Assembly (NCBI GenBank): GCA_004295085.1
Contig: SHNF01000009.1
Coordinates: 372,001-436,000, forward strand
Length of the DNA stretch: 64,000 nucleotides
Direction: 5' to 3'
Origin: Planctomycetota bacterium
Lineage (GTDB): Bacteria > Planctomycetota > UBA1135
The notes below the pieces were generated by a model. That model was not told where the DNA came from. It was given only the letters and a program-made list of their open reading frames with translations, and made no database searches. Positions 38,771 to 46,625 of the stretch are shown here, piece by piece (position 1 is the first letter of the stretch; each line of letters starts with the position of its first letter). The position numbers and the translations under genes were made by a program.

Positions 38771-39906
38771 GGGCTCAGGAGGGTGCTCCGCAGCTGCAGG
38801 AGTCGAGGGACGGCCTCAGGATCGTCAGCCCTGAGTCTAGCGGTCCAAACCCGCCGCCGGTCACAATGGGCATAGCGCGGGTCGTAGTAGCTTTCCAGGA
38901 GCACTCGGGCGACGTCGCCGGCGCGGCCGGCAGCCAGCCAGGCCCGCAGCCGGCCGATCCATGCGGCCCCCAGGCGTTGCTCGAGGAAGGGCAGCCGCTC
39001 GGCCATCTGTGCCGCGGCCGCGGACCCGGGCAGGTAGTCCTCCACCAGCAGCCGGACCCGATGCTCCAGGGAGGCGTCCAGGCGCACCTGGGCTCCGGTC
39101 TCCATGGCGCGGTAGAGCGCTTCCGGAAGCACGACGTCGCCGACCCGGCGGCTCTCGCCCTCCACGAACCACGGCGGCGGTCCCAGGCGCTCCAGCCGGT
39201 CGGCCAGAGCGCTCTCGAAGCCAAGGGTGGTAGCCGGCGCGAGGCCGACGTCGCCCAGGATGGAGGAGCGATGGCAGGCCATGCCTTCCAGGTCGAGGGT
39301 CGAGCCTGGTTCCTCAGCCTCGAGGAGATGCAGCAGCCGAGTCTTGCCGACGCCCGTGGGGCCTCTCAGGACGATGAGAGGGGTCTCCGGATCCAGTGCA
39401 TGGATCTTCCCGCGAACCCACATGCGATATGACTTGTACCCACCGCTCAGGATGGCGACCGACTCCTCGCCCAGAGCGCGGAGCAGGGCGGCAACTGCGC
39501 GCGAGCGCATGCCCCCGCGCCAGCAGGAGAGCACCAGCGGCCGGGCTCCGAGCTCACCGGGCCGGGCCGGCTGCAGGGTGATGCCTTGTGAGGCGTTCCG
39601 GCGGATCCCGTCAGCCAGCTTCTCGAAGCGGCGGCGCCAGTGTTCCCATGGGACGTCGCGGCCCAGCACGGCGCCCAGAAGCTCGGGCAGGCGCGCTTCC
39701 ACCATCGCCAGTCCCGCTTCGGCCGCGGCCGCAGGAGACACGTTGCGGTACACCGCGCCCACCACGGCCCGTTGCTGGTCGTCGAACAAGGGCACGTTCG
39801 TGGCGCCGGGAACATGGTCGCGCGCGAACTCGGACGGGCTGCGCAGGTCCACGAACCGGGACTCGATCCGGCGCGCCTCGGCGAACGCGAGGGTCGGCAG
39901 CCTCAT
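38740..39906 (-). CDS. mnmH: tRNA 2-selenouridine synthase
   Basis: The 388-residue protein has an N-terminal rhodanese domain (FVDLRSPSEFARDHVPGATN, with the active Cys128 in LSCWRGGMRSRA) and a P-loop (GPTGVGKT, 182-189) for the second half. MnmH geranylates and then selenates 2-thiouridine at the wobble position of tRNAs for Lys, Glu and Gln, using selenophosphate. This implies a selD gene elsewhere in the genome; none is in the window. Its end overlaps the purF start by 31 bases, so the two are probably co-transcribed. The start ATG is 70 bases from the divergent transaldolase start. Confidence 0.93.
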   Translation of the reverse strand: MRLPTLAFAEARRIESRFVDLRSPSEFARDHVPGATNVPLFDDQQRAVVGAVYRNVSPAAAAEAGLAMVEARLPELLGAVLGRDVPWEHWRRRFEKLADGIRRNASQGITLQPARPGELGARPLVLSCWRGGMRSRAVAALLRALGEESVAILSGGYKSYRMWVRGKIHALDPETPLIVLRGPTGVGKTRLLHLLEAEEPGSTLDLEGMACHRSSILGDVGLAPATTLGFESALADRLERLGPPPWFVEGESRRVGDVVLPEALYRAMETGAQVRLDASLEHRVRLLVEDYLPGSAAAAQMAERLPFLEQRLGAAWIGRLRAWLAAGRAGDVARVLLESYYDPRYAHCDRRRVWTARLRADDPEAVPRLLQLRSTLLSPCVDSSASPA

Positions 39907-39963
39907 GGGAGCCCGGCATTCTAACTTCCGGGCGGCGGATCCAGACACCGCTGCGGCGTCGGC

Positions 39964-39969
39964 TATCCT
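39964..39969 (+). promoter_or_regulatory. TATCCT -10-like element of the transaldolase gene
   Basis: CGGCTATCCTTTCC lies 7 bases before the ATG at 39977, leaving almost no 5' leader if it is the -10 box. Confidence 0.4.
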
Positions 39970-39976
39970 TTCCGGC

Positions 39977-41230
39977 ATGGCCGATGCCCCCGCAATCGCC
40001 GTCTCGCATCTGGCTCGCGTCATCCGCGAGGGCGTGAAAGAGGACCTGGTCCGCGCCGAGCCGCATCCGGTCTGGACGCGCATGCGCGCGCTCGGCACGG
40101 AGCTGTGGCTGGACACCGGCGACATCGATCAGGCCACGAAGCTGTGGAGCGCGGAGTTCACGGCGCTGACCACCAACAACTCGCTGCTCAACAAGGAGAT
40201 CCAGAAGGGCGCCTACGACCACTGGATCCCGCAGGCGGCGGATGCGGCGCGCGAGGACCGCCCGGGCATCAGCGACCGCGACCTGGTGCTGGAGATCGCC
40301 TTCGCGCTGAACGCGCGCCACGGCCTGCGCCTGGTCGAGCATTTCGGGGCGTACGTGAGCGTGGAGCTGCACACCGACCTGGCCGAGGACCTGGAGCGCA
40401 GCGTCGCCTACGGCCGGCGCTACCACGCCCTGTGCCCGGACCGCTTCCTCGTCAAGGTGCCGCTGACGCCCGCCGGCCTGCTGGCCGCGCGCCGGCTCGA
40501 GGACGAAGGCGTCCCGGTCAACTTCACGCTCGGCTTCAGCGCCCGGGAGAACTTCCTGATCACCTGCGTGGCCCGGCCGTCATGGGTGAACGTGTTCCTG
40601 GGCCGGCTGAACTCCTACGTGGCCGACGAGAAGCTGGGCGACGGCGCCCTGGTCGGCGAACGCGCCTGCCTGGCCAGCCAGAGGGTGGTGCAGGACCTGC
40701 GCGGCCGCCTGGGCGTGTCCACGCGCCAGATCGCCGCCAGCCTGCGCGGCGGCGAGCAGGTCGGGCTGCTGGCCGGTGTGGACGTGCACACCATGCCGAT
40801 TGCCGTGGCGGAGGGCTTCGTGAAGACCGCCGATCCGGGCGCGCTGCGCGACCGGACGCCGGAAGACTATGCGCCCCGCTGGGCAGCGGGCGTGGATCCG
40901 GCGCACGAGGGCCTCGAGGACCTGTGGCGCCTCTCCGATGGCTTCCGCGCGGCCTGCCTGCACCTTTCCAGCGAGGATCCGGCGGACCTCAGCCCGCAGG
41001 GGATCGTGGACCGGCTGCACGAGGCGGGGCAGGGCTCCGTGTTCCCGCGCCTGCTTCCCGAGGAGCGCAAGGCCCTGGCCGCCGGCGGCAAGATCCCCCG
41101 GCGCGCCCGCTGGAAGGACTCCGTGGCCTCCGGCCGCGCCGGCCTGGACGCGCTCTTCACGCTCGCGGGCTTGTACTCCTTCGCGCAGGACCAGGCCGCG
41201 CTGGACGAGAGAATCCGGGGTCAGATCTGA
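39977..41230 (+). CDS. Transaldolase family protein
   Basis: The 417-residue protein matches transaldolases: LGTELWLDTGDIDQATKLW, FTALTTNNSLLNKEIQKG, and the Schiff-base Lys160 in FLVKVPLTPAGLLAARRLED. The C-terminal 120 residues (LEDLWRLSDGFRAACLHLS onward) extend beyond the 215-320 residues of short transaldolases, so this is an extended subfamily. It may transfer a dihydroxyacetone unit between sugar phosphates in the pentose phosphate pathway, but the exact reaction is uncertain. It is convergent with an unknown gene and shares a 10-base overlap, both stops lying in one palindrome. Confidence 0.82.
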   Translation: MADAPAIAVSHLARVIREGVKEDLVRAEPHPVWTRMRALGTELWLDTGDIDQATKLWSAEFTALTTNNSLLNKEIQKGAYDHWIPQAADAAREDRPGISDRDLVLEIAFALNARHGLRLVEHFGAYVSVELHTDLAEDLERSVAYGRRYHALCPDRFLVKVPLTPAGLLAARRLEDEGVPVNFTLGFSARENFLITCVARPSWVNVFLGRLNSYVADEKLGDGALVGERACLASQRVVQDLRGRLGVSTRQIAASLRGGEQVGLLAGVDVHTMPIAVAEGFVKTADPGALRDRTPEDYAPRWAAGVDPAHEGLEDLWRLSDGFRAACLHLSSEDPADLSPQGIVDRLHEAGQGSVFPRLLPEERKALAAGGKIPRRARWKDSVASGRAGLDALFTLAGLYSFAQDQAALDERIRGQI

Positions 41231-41236
41231 TCCCCC
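41217..41236. repeat. REP-like palindrome giving stop codons to two convergent genes
   Basis: GGGGTCAGATCTGATCCCCC is nearly self-complementary around TCAGATCTGA. Its TGA at 41228-41230 ends the transaldolase gene, and the complement of TCA at 41221-41223 ends the gene on the other strand. Confidence 0.6.
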
Positions 41237-41661
41237 GTCTGCGGACGGGAGGACTTCATCCCGGGCAGCCGGAACGGCAGCTGCATGGTCAGTGCGTCCA
41301 CCAGCTCCTCGAACAAGGCCGCGCTCTCCGGATCGAACGCGCCGGAACGCAGGTGGCAGCTCTGCAACGCGTCCAGGGGCTCGCAGGCGCCCGGCGCGAA
41401 CATCGCCCGGGTCGAGAGCAGCCGACCCTCGCCGTTCTCCGCGAGCAGCAAGGCCAGGCGCAGCTCGCCCTCCAGCGGTCCGACGCGCTCGCCGCGGCGC
41501 CACAGCCGCGCCGAAGCCTCGCGGGCGGCGGCCTGGTTGAGCGCGGCGCCCAGGAACAGGCCGCAGCCGCGCGCGTTGAGCGCGGCGAGGCGCGCGTGCA
41601 CGTCCGCCGGCAGCGCCTCGCGGAAGCCGCTGGCCAGCTCCCGGGCTTCCCGGTCGCGCAT
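41221..41661 (-). CDS. Protein of unknown function
   Basis: I do not recognise this 146-residue protein. It has no signal peptide or membrane segment and is a mixed alpha/beta sequence; features include LNARGCGLFLGAALNQAAAR and GPLEGELRLALLLAENGEGR. It is divergent from fabH (23 bases between starts), so the two share a small control region, and convergent with the transaldolase gene. Codon use looks like its neighbours, and the frame is uninterrupted, supporting a real gene. Confidence 0.55.
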   Translation of the reverse strand: MRDREARELASGFREALPADVHARLAALNARGCGLFLGAALNQAAAREASARLWRRGERVGPLEGELRLALLLAENGEGRLLSTRAMFAPGACEPLDALQSCHLRSGAFDPESAALFEELVDALTMQLPFRLPGMKSSRPQTGDQI

Positions 41662-41671
41662 GCCGCCATCC

Positions 41672-41677
41672 TATCCT
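41672..41677 (+). promoter_or_regulatory. TATCCT -10-like element of fabH
   Basis: CATCCTATCCTGGTACGG lies 7 bases before the ATG at 41685. As with tal and the protein at 29347, it would give a nearly leaderless transcript. Confidence 0.4.
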
Positions 41678-41684
41678 GGTACGG

Positions 41685-42665
41685 ATGCGAGTCGGTTTCC
41701 TGAGTCTGGGCGTATGCCTGCCCAAGCGGATCATGGCCAACGACGAGTGGTCGCGCTACGTGGACACGTCGGACGAGTGGATCCGCGAGCGCACCGGCAT
41801 CGAGCGCCGCCGCATCGCCGGGCCGGAGGAGGGCACGGCCACCCTGGCCGAGGGCGCCGCCCGGGCGGCCCTGGATGACGCGTCCCTGCAGGCGGCGGAC
41901 CTGGAGGAGATCATCCTGGCCACCGACACGCCCGAGGTCTACAGCCCGGACACCGCCGCCATCGTCCAGCACGGCCTGGGCTGCCGCGAGATCCCGACCT
42001 ACGACCTGGCCGGCAGCGGCTGCGCCGGGTTCCTGCAGGGCGTGGACATCGCCTGCTCGCGCGTGCGCACCGGGCGCCGCAACGTGCTGGTGATCGGGGT
42101 CGAGGTGATCAGCCGCATCATGAGCTGGCAGGACCGCAACACCTGCGTCCTGTTCGGGGATGCCGCCGCGGCGGCCATCGTCGGCCCGGTGAACGGCGCC
42201 GGCGAGGTGCTGGCGGTGGTGGCGGGCACGGAAGGCGGCAAGGCCGGGATCCTGGGCAAGGAGATCGGCGGCACGCGCCGTCCCTTCGGGCCGGAACACG
42301 TGGCCAGCGGCGAGTACAACCGCCTCATCATGAACGGCCGCGAGGTGTACAAGGAGGCCGTGACGCGCATGACGGCGGCCGCCCGCGAGGTGCTGGACCG
42401 TGCCGGCAAGCGCGTCGAGGACGTGACCTTGTTCGTGCCCCACCAGGCCAACCTGCGCATCCTGCACTCGGTCGCCGAGCACTTGCAGTTGCCCCTGGAA
42501 CGCGTCTACATCAACGTCCAGGACTACGGCAACACCGGCTCCGCCTCGGTGCCCCTGGCGCTGTGGGAGGCCCGTGCCAAGGGCCGGGTGCGCCCCGGCG
42601 ACCTGGTCCTGCTGACCGCCTTCGGCGCCGGCTTCCATTGGGCCGCCGCCCTGATTCAATATTGA
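41685..42665 (+). CDS. fabH: Beta-ketoacyl-ACP synthase III
   Basis: The 326-residue protein has the FabH triad Cys113 (AGSGCAGFLQG), His253 (VPHQANLRI) and Asn283 (YGNTGSASVP), and the N-terminal DTSDEWIRERTGIERRRI typical of FabH. It condenses an acyl-CoA with malonyl-ACP to start fatty-acid chains. It is 17 bases upstream of the ferredoxin gene. With a type II synthase operon 7 kb downstream lacking its own FabH, it could prime that system, though it may simply be the housekeeping enzyme. Confidence 0.93.
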   Translation: MRVGFLSLGVCLPKRIMANDEWSRYVDTSDEWIRERTGIERRRIAGPEEGTATLAEGAARAALDDASLQAADLEEIILATDTPEVYSPDTAAIVQHGLGCREIPTYDLAGSGCAGFLQGVDIACSRVRTGRRNVLVIGVEVISRIMSWQDRNTCVLFGDAAAAAIVGPVNGAGEVLAVVAGTEGGKAGILGKEIGGTRRPFGPEHVASGEYNRLIMNGREVYKEAVTRMTAAAREVLDRAGKRVEDVTLFVPHQANLRILHSVAEHLQLPLERVYINVQDYGNTGSASVPLALWEARAKGRVRPGDLVLLTAFGAGFHWAAALIQY

Positions 42666-42682
42666 CGGACCGGAGGCCCCCC

Positions 42683-43003
42683 ATGCCGTTCGTGATCGGC
42701 GAAAAATGTCTCGGTGAGCGCTACGCCACCTGCGTCTCGGTCTGCCCGGTGGATTGCATCCATCCGGGCGAGTACCGGGGCGAGCAATTCATGATCATCG
42801 ACCCGACGGAGTGCATCGACTGCGCCGTGTGCAAGCCGGAATGCCCCATCGATGCCATCTTCGAGGACGACGACGCCCCGGAGGACTGGCGCAAGATCAA
42901 CGAGGAGCTGGCGTCCCAGTTCAAGGAGAACCCCAAGGTGACGCCGCGCCGCGCCGACGACCCGCCGCGCAAGCCCGGCCACAAGCTCGGCAAGTCCGCC
43001 TAG
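42683..43003 (+). CDS. Seven-iron (3Fe-4S/4Fe-4S) ferredoxin
   Basis: The 106-residue protein has Cys9, 17, 21 and 25 (CLGERYATCVSVCPVDC) and Cys44, 47, 50 and 54 (CIDCAVCKPECP), the spacing of FdxA-type bacterial ferredoxins with one Fe3S4 and one Fe4S4 cluster. GGAGG lies 8 bases before the ATG. The charged tail after residue 65 (DWRKINEELASQFKENPKVT) is normal for the family. It may supply electrons to radical SAM or other enzymes; partner unknown. The TAG stop abuts a GGGTCAGA element. Confidence 0.93.
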   Translation: MPFVIGEKCLGERYATCVSVCPVDCIHPGEYRGEQFMIIDPTECIDCAVCKPECPIDAIFEDDDAPEDWRKINEELASQFKENPKVTPRRADDPPRKPGHKLGKSA

Positions 43004-43017
43004 GGTCAGATGTAACC
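43003..43017. repeat. GGGTCAGATGTAACC element at the ferredoxin stop codon
   Basis: It starts on the last base of the ferredoxin TAG and ends one base before the next gene's TTG start. The GGGTCAGA core is shared with elements at 41217 and 48182. It is only a half element, so this is less certain. Confidence 0.35.
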
Positions 43018-43018
43018 T

Positions 43019-43345
43019 TTGCTGTTCCTCCTCGAAGTCGAAGTAGAGGACCCGCTACCGGTCCCTCCCGCCGAGTTCCTCCAGTCCGTCGTGGCCGAGT
43101 GGGAGATGTTCCTGCGCCACCAGCAGCGTGGCAAGGTGCTGGCCGGCGGCAAGCTGACCGGCCGCCGTGGCGCCGCCGCCGTCTTCGAGGTCGCCGACGC
43201 CGCCGAGATGGACCGCATCGTCACCGCGCTGCCGCTGTTCCGCTGGTTCAGCCGGATCCGCGTGACGCCGCTGGTGGCGGCAGAGGACGCGCTGGCGGAC
43301 GCGCGGCGATTCCTCAAGCTCTCGGGCGCGCGTGAGCCTCGCTGA
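43019..43345 (+). CDS. Muconolactone isomerase-like small protein
   Basis: The 108-residue protein resembles the muconolactone delta-isomerase family (dimeric ferredoxin-like fold): MLFLLEVEVEDPLPVPPAEF at the start, LRHQQRGKVLAGGKLTGRRG, and PLFRWFSRIRVTPLVAAEDA. The start appears to be TTG, chosen because MLF is the family's usual beginning. No other aromatic degradation genes are nearby, so it may have another role, like the YciI-type relatives. Its end overlaps the GTG start of the sigma factor gene by 14 bases, implying co-transcription. Confidence 0.65.
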   Translation: MLFLLEVEVEDPLPVPPAEFLQSVVAEWEMFLRHQQRGKVLAGGKLTGRRGAAAVFEVADAAEMDRIVTALPLFRWFSRIRVTPLVAAEDALADARRFLKLSGAREPR

Positions 43346-43970
43346 CCCCGGCTTCCATTCCCGCGAACGGACCCTCGACCTGGTGCGTCAGGCGCAGCAG
43401 CAGTCCCCGGGCGCGGACGACGCGCTGGTGCGCCGGATGAGCGGACGCGTCTACGGCCTGATCCTCCTGCACATGGGACCGGAGGTCCGACGCCGCTGCG
43501 ACCCGGAGGACGTGCTCCAGGAGGTGTGGGGGGAGGCCCTCCGCAGCCTGTCCGGCTTCGACACCGGCCGGGGAACGCCTTTCGGCGCCTGGCTCGCCAC
43601 CCTCGTGCGCCGCACGCTCGCGCGCATCGCCGACGGAAGGCGCCTGGAAGAGCCGGAGTCGCAGCTGGCGAGCCCGGCCTCCTCCCGCGCGCTCCTGGCC
43701 CAGGTCCTTGCGGACTCGGTCCCGGCATCGCCGTCGATGGAGCTCAGCCGCCGCGAAACGGTGGAACGGCTCGTGGCGGCCATCGGCAGGCTGCCCGGAG
43801 AGCAGCGGGAGGTCGCCGTCGCCTACTGGCTGGAAGAGTGCACCGCGGAGGACGTGGCGCAGCGCCTCGGGAAGACCAGGACCAACATCTACGTCATGAT
43901 CACCCGCATCGGCAAGGTCCTGGCCGACGCCCTGCAGGATGCCGGCGGCAGCGATCCCGCGCGGTGGTGA
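43332..43970 (+). CDS. ECF-type sigma factor linked to a Ser/Thr kinase
   Basis: The 212-residue protein has region 2 (RCDPEDVLQEVWGEALRSL, TPFGAWLATLVRRTLARIAD) and region 4 (VAYWLEECTAEDVAQRLGKT, then RTNIYVMITRIGKVLADAL). It belongs with the ECF factors found beside protein kinases in Planctomycetota. The GTG start overlaps the preceding gene, and its TGA is 2 bases before the kinase ATG (a GTGA overlap start for the kinase is also possible). Kinase phosphorylation may control it, as proposed for such pairs. Confidence 0.9.
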   Translation: MSLADPGFHSRERTLDLVRQAQQQSPGADDALVRRMSGRVYGLILLHMGPEVRRRCDPEDVLQEVWGEALRSLSGFDTGRGTPFGAWLATLVRRTLARIADGRRLEEPESQLASPASSRALLAQVLADSVPASPSMELSRRETVERLVAAIGRLPGEQREVAVAYWLEECTAEDVAQRLGKTRTNIYVMITRIGKVLADALQDAGGSDPARW

Positions 43971-43972
43971 GC

Positions 43973-46540
43973 ATGGACGCCCCGCTCCCCGACCAGGCCG
44001 GCGCGCTCGTCGAGCAGATCCTGGAGGGCGCCGCCGGCGACGTCGACGCGCTGCTCGCGGCGCTGGAGCCGGAGCTGCGCGGCCAGGTGGAGGAGGCGCT
44101 GGTCGCCCTGCGCCGCCTGGACGGAGCGTTCGCCCCCGGCGGGCCCGGAGGCGATCTGCAAGCGGGCCAGGAGCTGGGCGAATACCGGCTGGTCCGCCTG
44201 CTCGGGCGCGGCGGCATGGGGACGGTCTGGGAGGCCGAGCAGGCGACCCTGCGACGCCGGGTGGCGCTCAAGATCCTCGACTCAGGGCAGGTGGCGCAGC
44301 CGCAGCAGCTGGCGCGCTTCCGGCGCGAAGCGGAAGCGGGCGCGCGCCTCCGCCATCCGCACATCGTCACCGTCCACGCTGTGGGTGAGGAGCAAGGCAG
44401 GCACTACATCGCCCAGGAGCTGGTCGAGGGTGGCCGCACGCTCGCCGACGAGCTCGCTGAGCTGCGCCAGGCGGGGAGACTGCCCGCGGGCTACTACCGC
44501 CGGGCCGCTGAGCGGCTGGCCGACGTGGCCAGGGCGCTGGCCTACGCACACGAGGCCGGTGTCGTGCACCGGGACGTGAAGCCGTCCAACATCCTGGTCG
44601 AGCGCGACGGCCGGCTGCGGATCGGGGACTTCGGCCTGGCCATGCTGGTCGGCGACCCCGCCCTGTCACGGTCGGGCGACATCGCCGGCACGCCCTTCTA
44701 CATGTCGCCGGAGCAGGTCGCGGGGCGCCGCGGCGCCCAGGGCCCCTCCGCCGACGTGTTCTCGCTCGGCGCCACCATGTACGAGGTGCTGACGCTGCAA
44801 CGGCCCTTCGAGGGCGACAGCATCCTGGAGGTCCTCGGCAAGATCCGCGAGACGGAGCCGCGCGATCCGCGCGAGATCCGCGAGCGCGTGCCGGCGGACC
44901 TCGCCGTGATCTGCCTGCACGCCCTCGAGAAGAAGCCCGAGCGCCGCTATCCCGCGATCTCGGCCTTCGCCGAGGACCTGCGCCGCTTCCTGGCCGACCA
45001 GCCGATCACGGCCCGGCCGCCGGGAGTCCTGGAGCGCGCCCAGAGATGGGCGCGCCGCCACCCCGTCGCCACCGTGGGCGGATCGATCGCGGCGGTCGCC
45101 TTCGCGGCGGTCAGCTTCCTGCTGGTGCAGAACGCGCTGGCGCGCAAGGACGCGGAGGCGGAGGCGAGCACCGCACAGAACGTCACGGACTTCCTGGAAG
45201 ATCTGTTCCGGGGCGTATCCCCCTTCGAGACTCGCGGTTCGCGGACGCTGAAGGAGATCCTCGACGACGGCATCCGCCAGATCGACCAGCTGGACGACGA
45301 GCCGCGCGTCCAGGCCCGACTGCTGGGCATCCTGGCCTATGCCGCACTCGACACGGCGGACTTCGCGCGCGCCGACGAGCTGGCGCAGCGCTGTCTCTTG
45401 GTCGCCGGGACCCTGGGCGAGGAGGGGGATCCGGCGCGCCTTCGCGCCTTGTCCGTCCTCGGCCAGTCCCAGGTGCACCAAGGCCATCTCGAGGAAGGGG
45501 TGCGGTTCCTGCGCGAGTACTACGAACGGACTGCGGCGATCGCGGAAGCCGCCTCGCCGGCCGTGCGCAGCGCCGCCACCTACCTCGCCGCCGCACTCAT
45601 GCAGCTCGAGCGCAGCGACGAGGCCGAGCCGCTGTTACGCGCCGCATTGAGCCCGGGCGGGCCGGAGCTTCCGCAGATCGGCGTGCGGGTGACGGCGCAG
45701 TACTGGCTCGGATGGATCGAATTCGACCGCTCGCACTACGTCGCGGCGGAATCCCTCTTCCGCGGGGCTCTGGCCGGCTACCAGCAGCTGGATGGTCCGG
45801 ACCACGTCCAGGTCGGCGGCGTGCTGCTCGCGCTGGCCAGCGTCCGGTCGGAACAGGGCGATGGCGCCGAGGCCCAGAGTCTGTGCGAGCGCGCCCACGC
45901 CATCTACGAGCGCGAGCTGGGGCCCGATGACCATCGCACGATCGGCGCGCTCATGGAGCTCGGCAACGCCTTTGCCGTTCAGGGCAACCACGAACAGGCA
46001 GCCGCAGCGCATCGCGGCGCCTACGACGCCTTGTCAGCGAAGCTGTCCCCCACTCACCCCTTCGCCCTGAACGCGGCCTCCAACCTGGTCGCCGACTACA
46101 TCAAGCTGGAGCGCCCGGCGGACGCGGCGCCTTTGCTGGACTCGCTTCTCGAACACGGCGCGGAGGTGTTCGGAGCCGACAGCATGAGCTACCGCATGCT
46201 GCGCTTGAAGAAGGGCATCGTCCTGGGCGAGACCGGACAGCTCGAGGAAGCGCTACGGTGGCTCGAGGAGCTGCTGGCGGACGTCGAACGGATCGAGGGA
46301 CCGGACCACAGCCTGACCGTGGACACCCTGTGCCGCCTGGCGCTCTACCGCGAGGAGACGCAGGACTATGCCGGTGCCGCGGAGCTGCGCGAGCGTGTCC
46401 TGGAGATCGTCCGCCGGCGCCCCGGTGCGCTGCACATCAGCACTTCCGATGCCCTGCGCTCGCTGGCCCACGTGCGCCGTCTGCAGGGGCGTGAGGAGGA
46501 GGCGGCCGCCCTGGAGGCGGAAGCCGGAAGTTCGCCGTAG
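43973..46540 (+). CDS. Membrane Ser/Thr protein kinase with TPR sensor domain
   Basis: The 855-residue protein has a Hanks-type kinase domain (about 70-340): glycine loop GRGGMGTVWEAE, Lys100 in VALKIL, HRDVKPSN with Asp201, GDFGLA with Asp219, and GTPFYMSPEQ in the activation loop. One transmembrane helix (about 362-385, VATVGGSIAAVAFAAVSFLL) follows. The outer C-terminal 460 residues contain repeated TPR-like helices (ALAGYQQLDGPDHVQVGGVL, HAIYERELGPDDHRTIGALM). The kinase probably relays an outside protein-protein signal to the co-transcribed sigma factor. A T run 3 bases after the stop is preceded by only a weak hairpin. Confidence 0.92.
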   Translation: MDAPLPDQAGALVEQILEGAAGDVDALLAALEPELRGQVEEALVALRRLDGAFAPGGPGGDLQAGQELGEYRLVRLLGRGGMGTVWEAEQATLRRRVALKILDSGQVAQPQQLARFRREAEAGARLRHPHIVTVHAVGEEQGRHYIAQELVEGGRTLADELAELRQAGRLPAGYYRRAAERLADVARALAYAHEAGVVHRDVKPSNILVERDGRLRIGDFGLAMLVGDPALSRSGDIAGTPFYMSPEQVAGRRGAQGPSADVFSLGATMYEVLTLQRPFEGDSILEVLGKIRETEPRDPREIRERVPADLAVICLHALEKKPERRYPAISAFAEDLRRFLADQPITARPPGVLERAQRWARRHPVATVGGSIAAVAFAAVSFLLVQNALARKDAEAEASTAQNVTDFLEDLFRGVSPFETRGSRTLKEILDDGIRQIDQLDDEPRVQARLLGILAYAALDTADFARADELAQRCLLVAGTLGEEGDPARLRALSVLGQSQVHQGHLEEGVRFLREYYERTAAIAEAASPAVRSAATYLAAALMQLERSDEAEPLLRAALSPGGPELPQIGVRVTAQYWLGWIEFDRSHYVAAESLFRGALAGYQQLDGPDHVQVGGVLLALASVRSEQGDGAEAQSLCERAHAIYERELGPDDHRTIGALMELGNAFAVQGNHEQAAAAHRGAYDALSAKLSPTHPFALNAASNLVADYIKLERPADAAPLLDSLLEHGAEVFGADSMSYRMLRLKKGIVLGETGQLEEALRWLEELLADVERIEGPDHSLTVDTLCRLALYREETQDYAGAAELRERVLEIVRRRPGALHISTSDALRSLAHVRRLQGREEEAAALEAEAGSSP

Positions 46541-46625
46541 CGCTTTTTTCTGTAAGTATTCGCGGTCCCGGCCCCCAACCCTATCCCGTGCAGGCTTCTC
46601 TGCGCCAGAACCAACAGGATCCATC

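Noticed and set aside
46541..46556. Intrinsic terminator after the kinase gene
   Set aside because: A T run exists, but the preceding stem is short, contains a wobble pair and is 7 bases away, so it was not listed as a feature.
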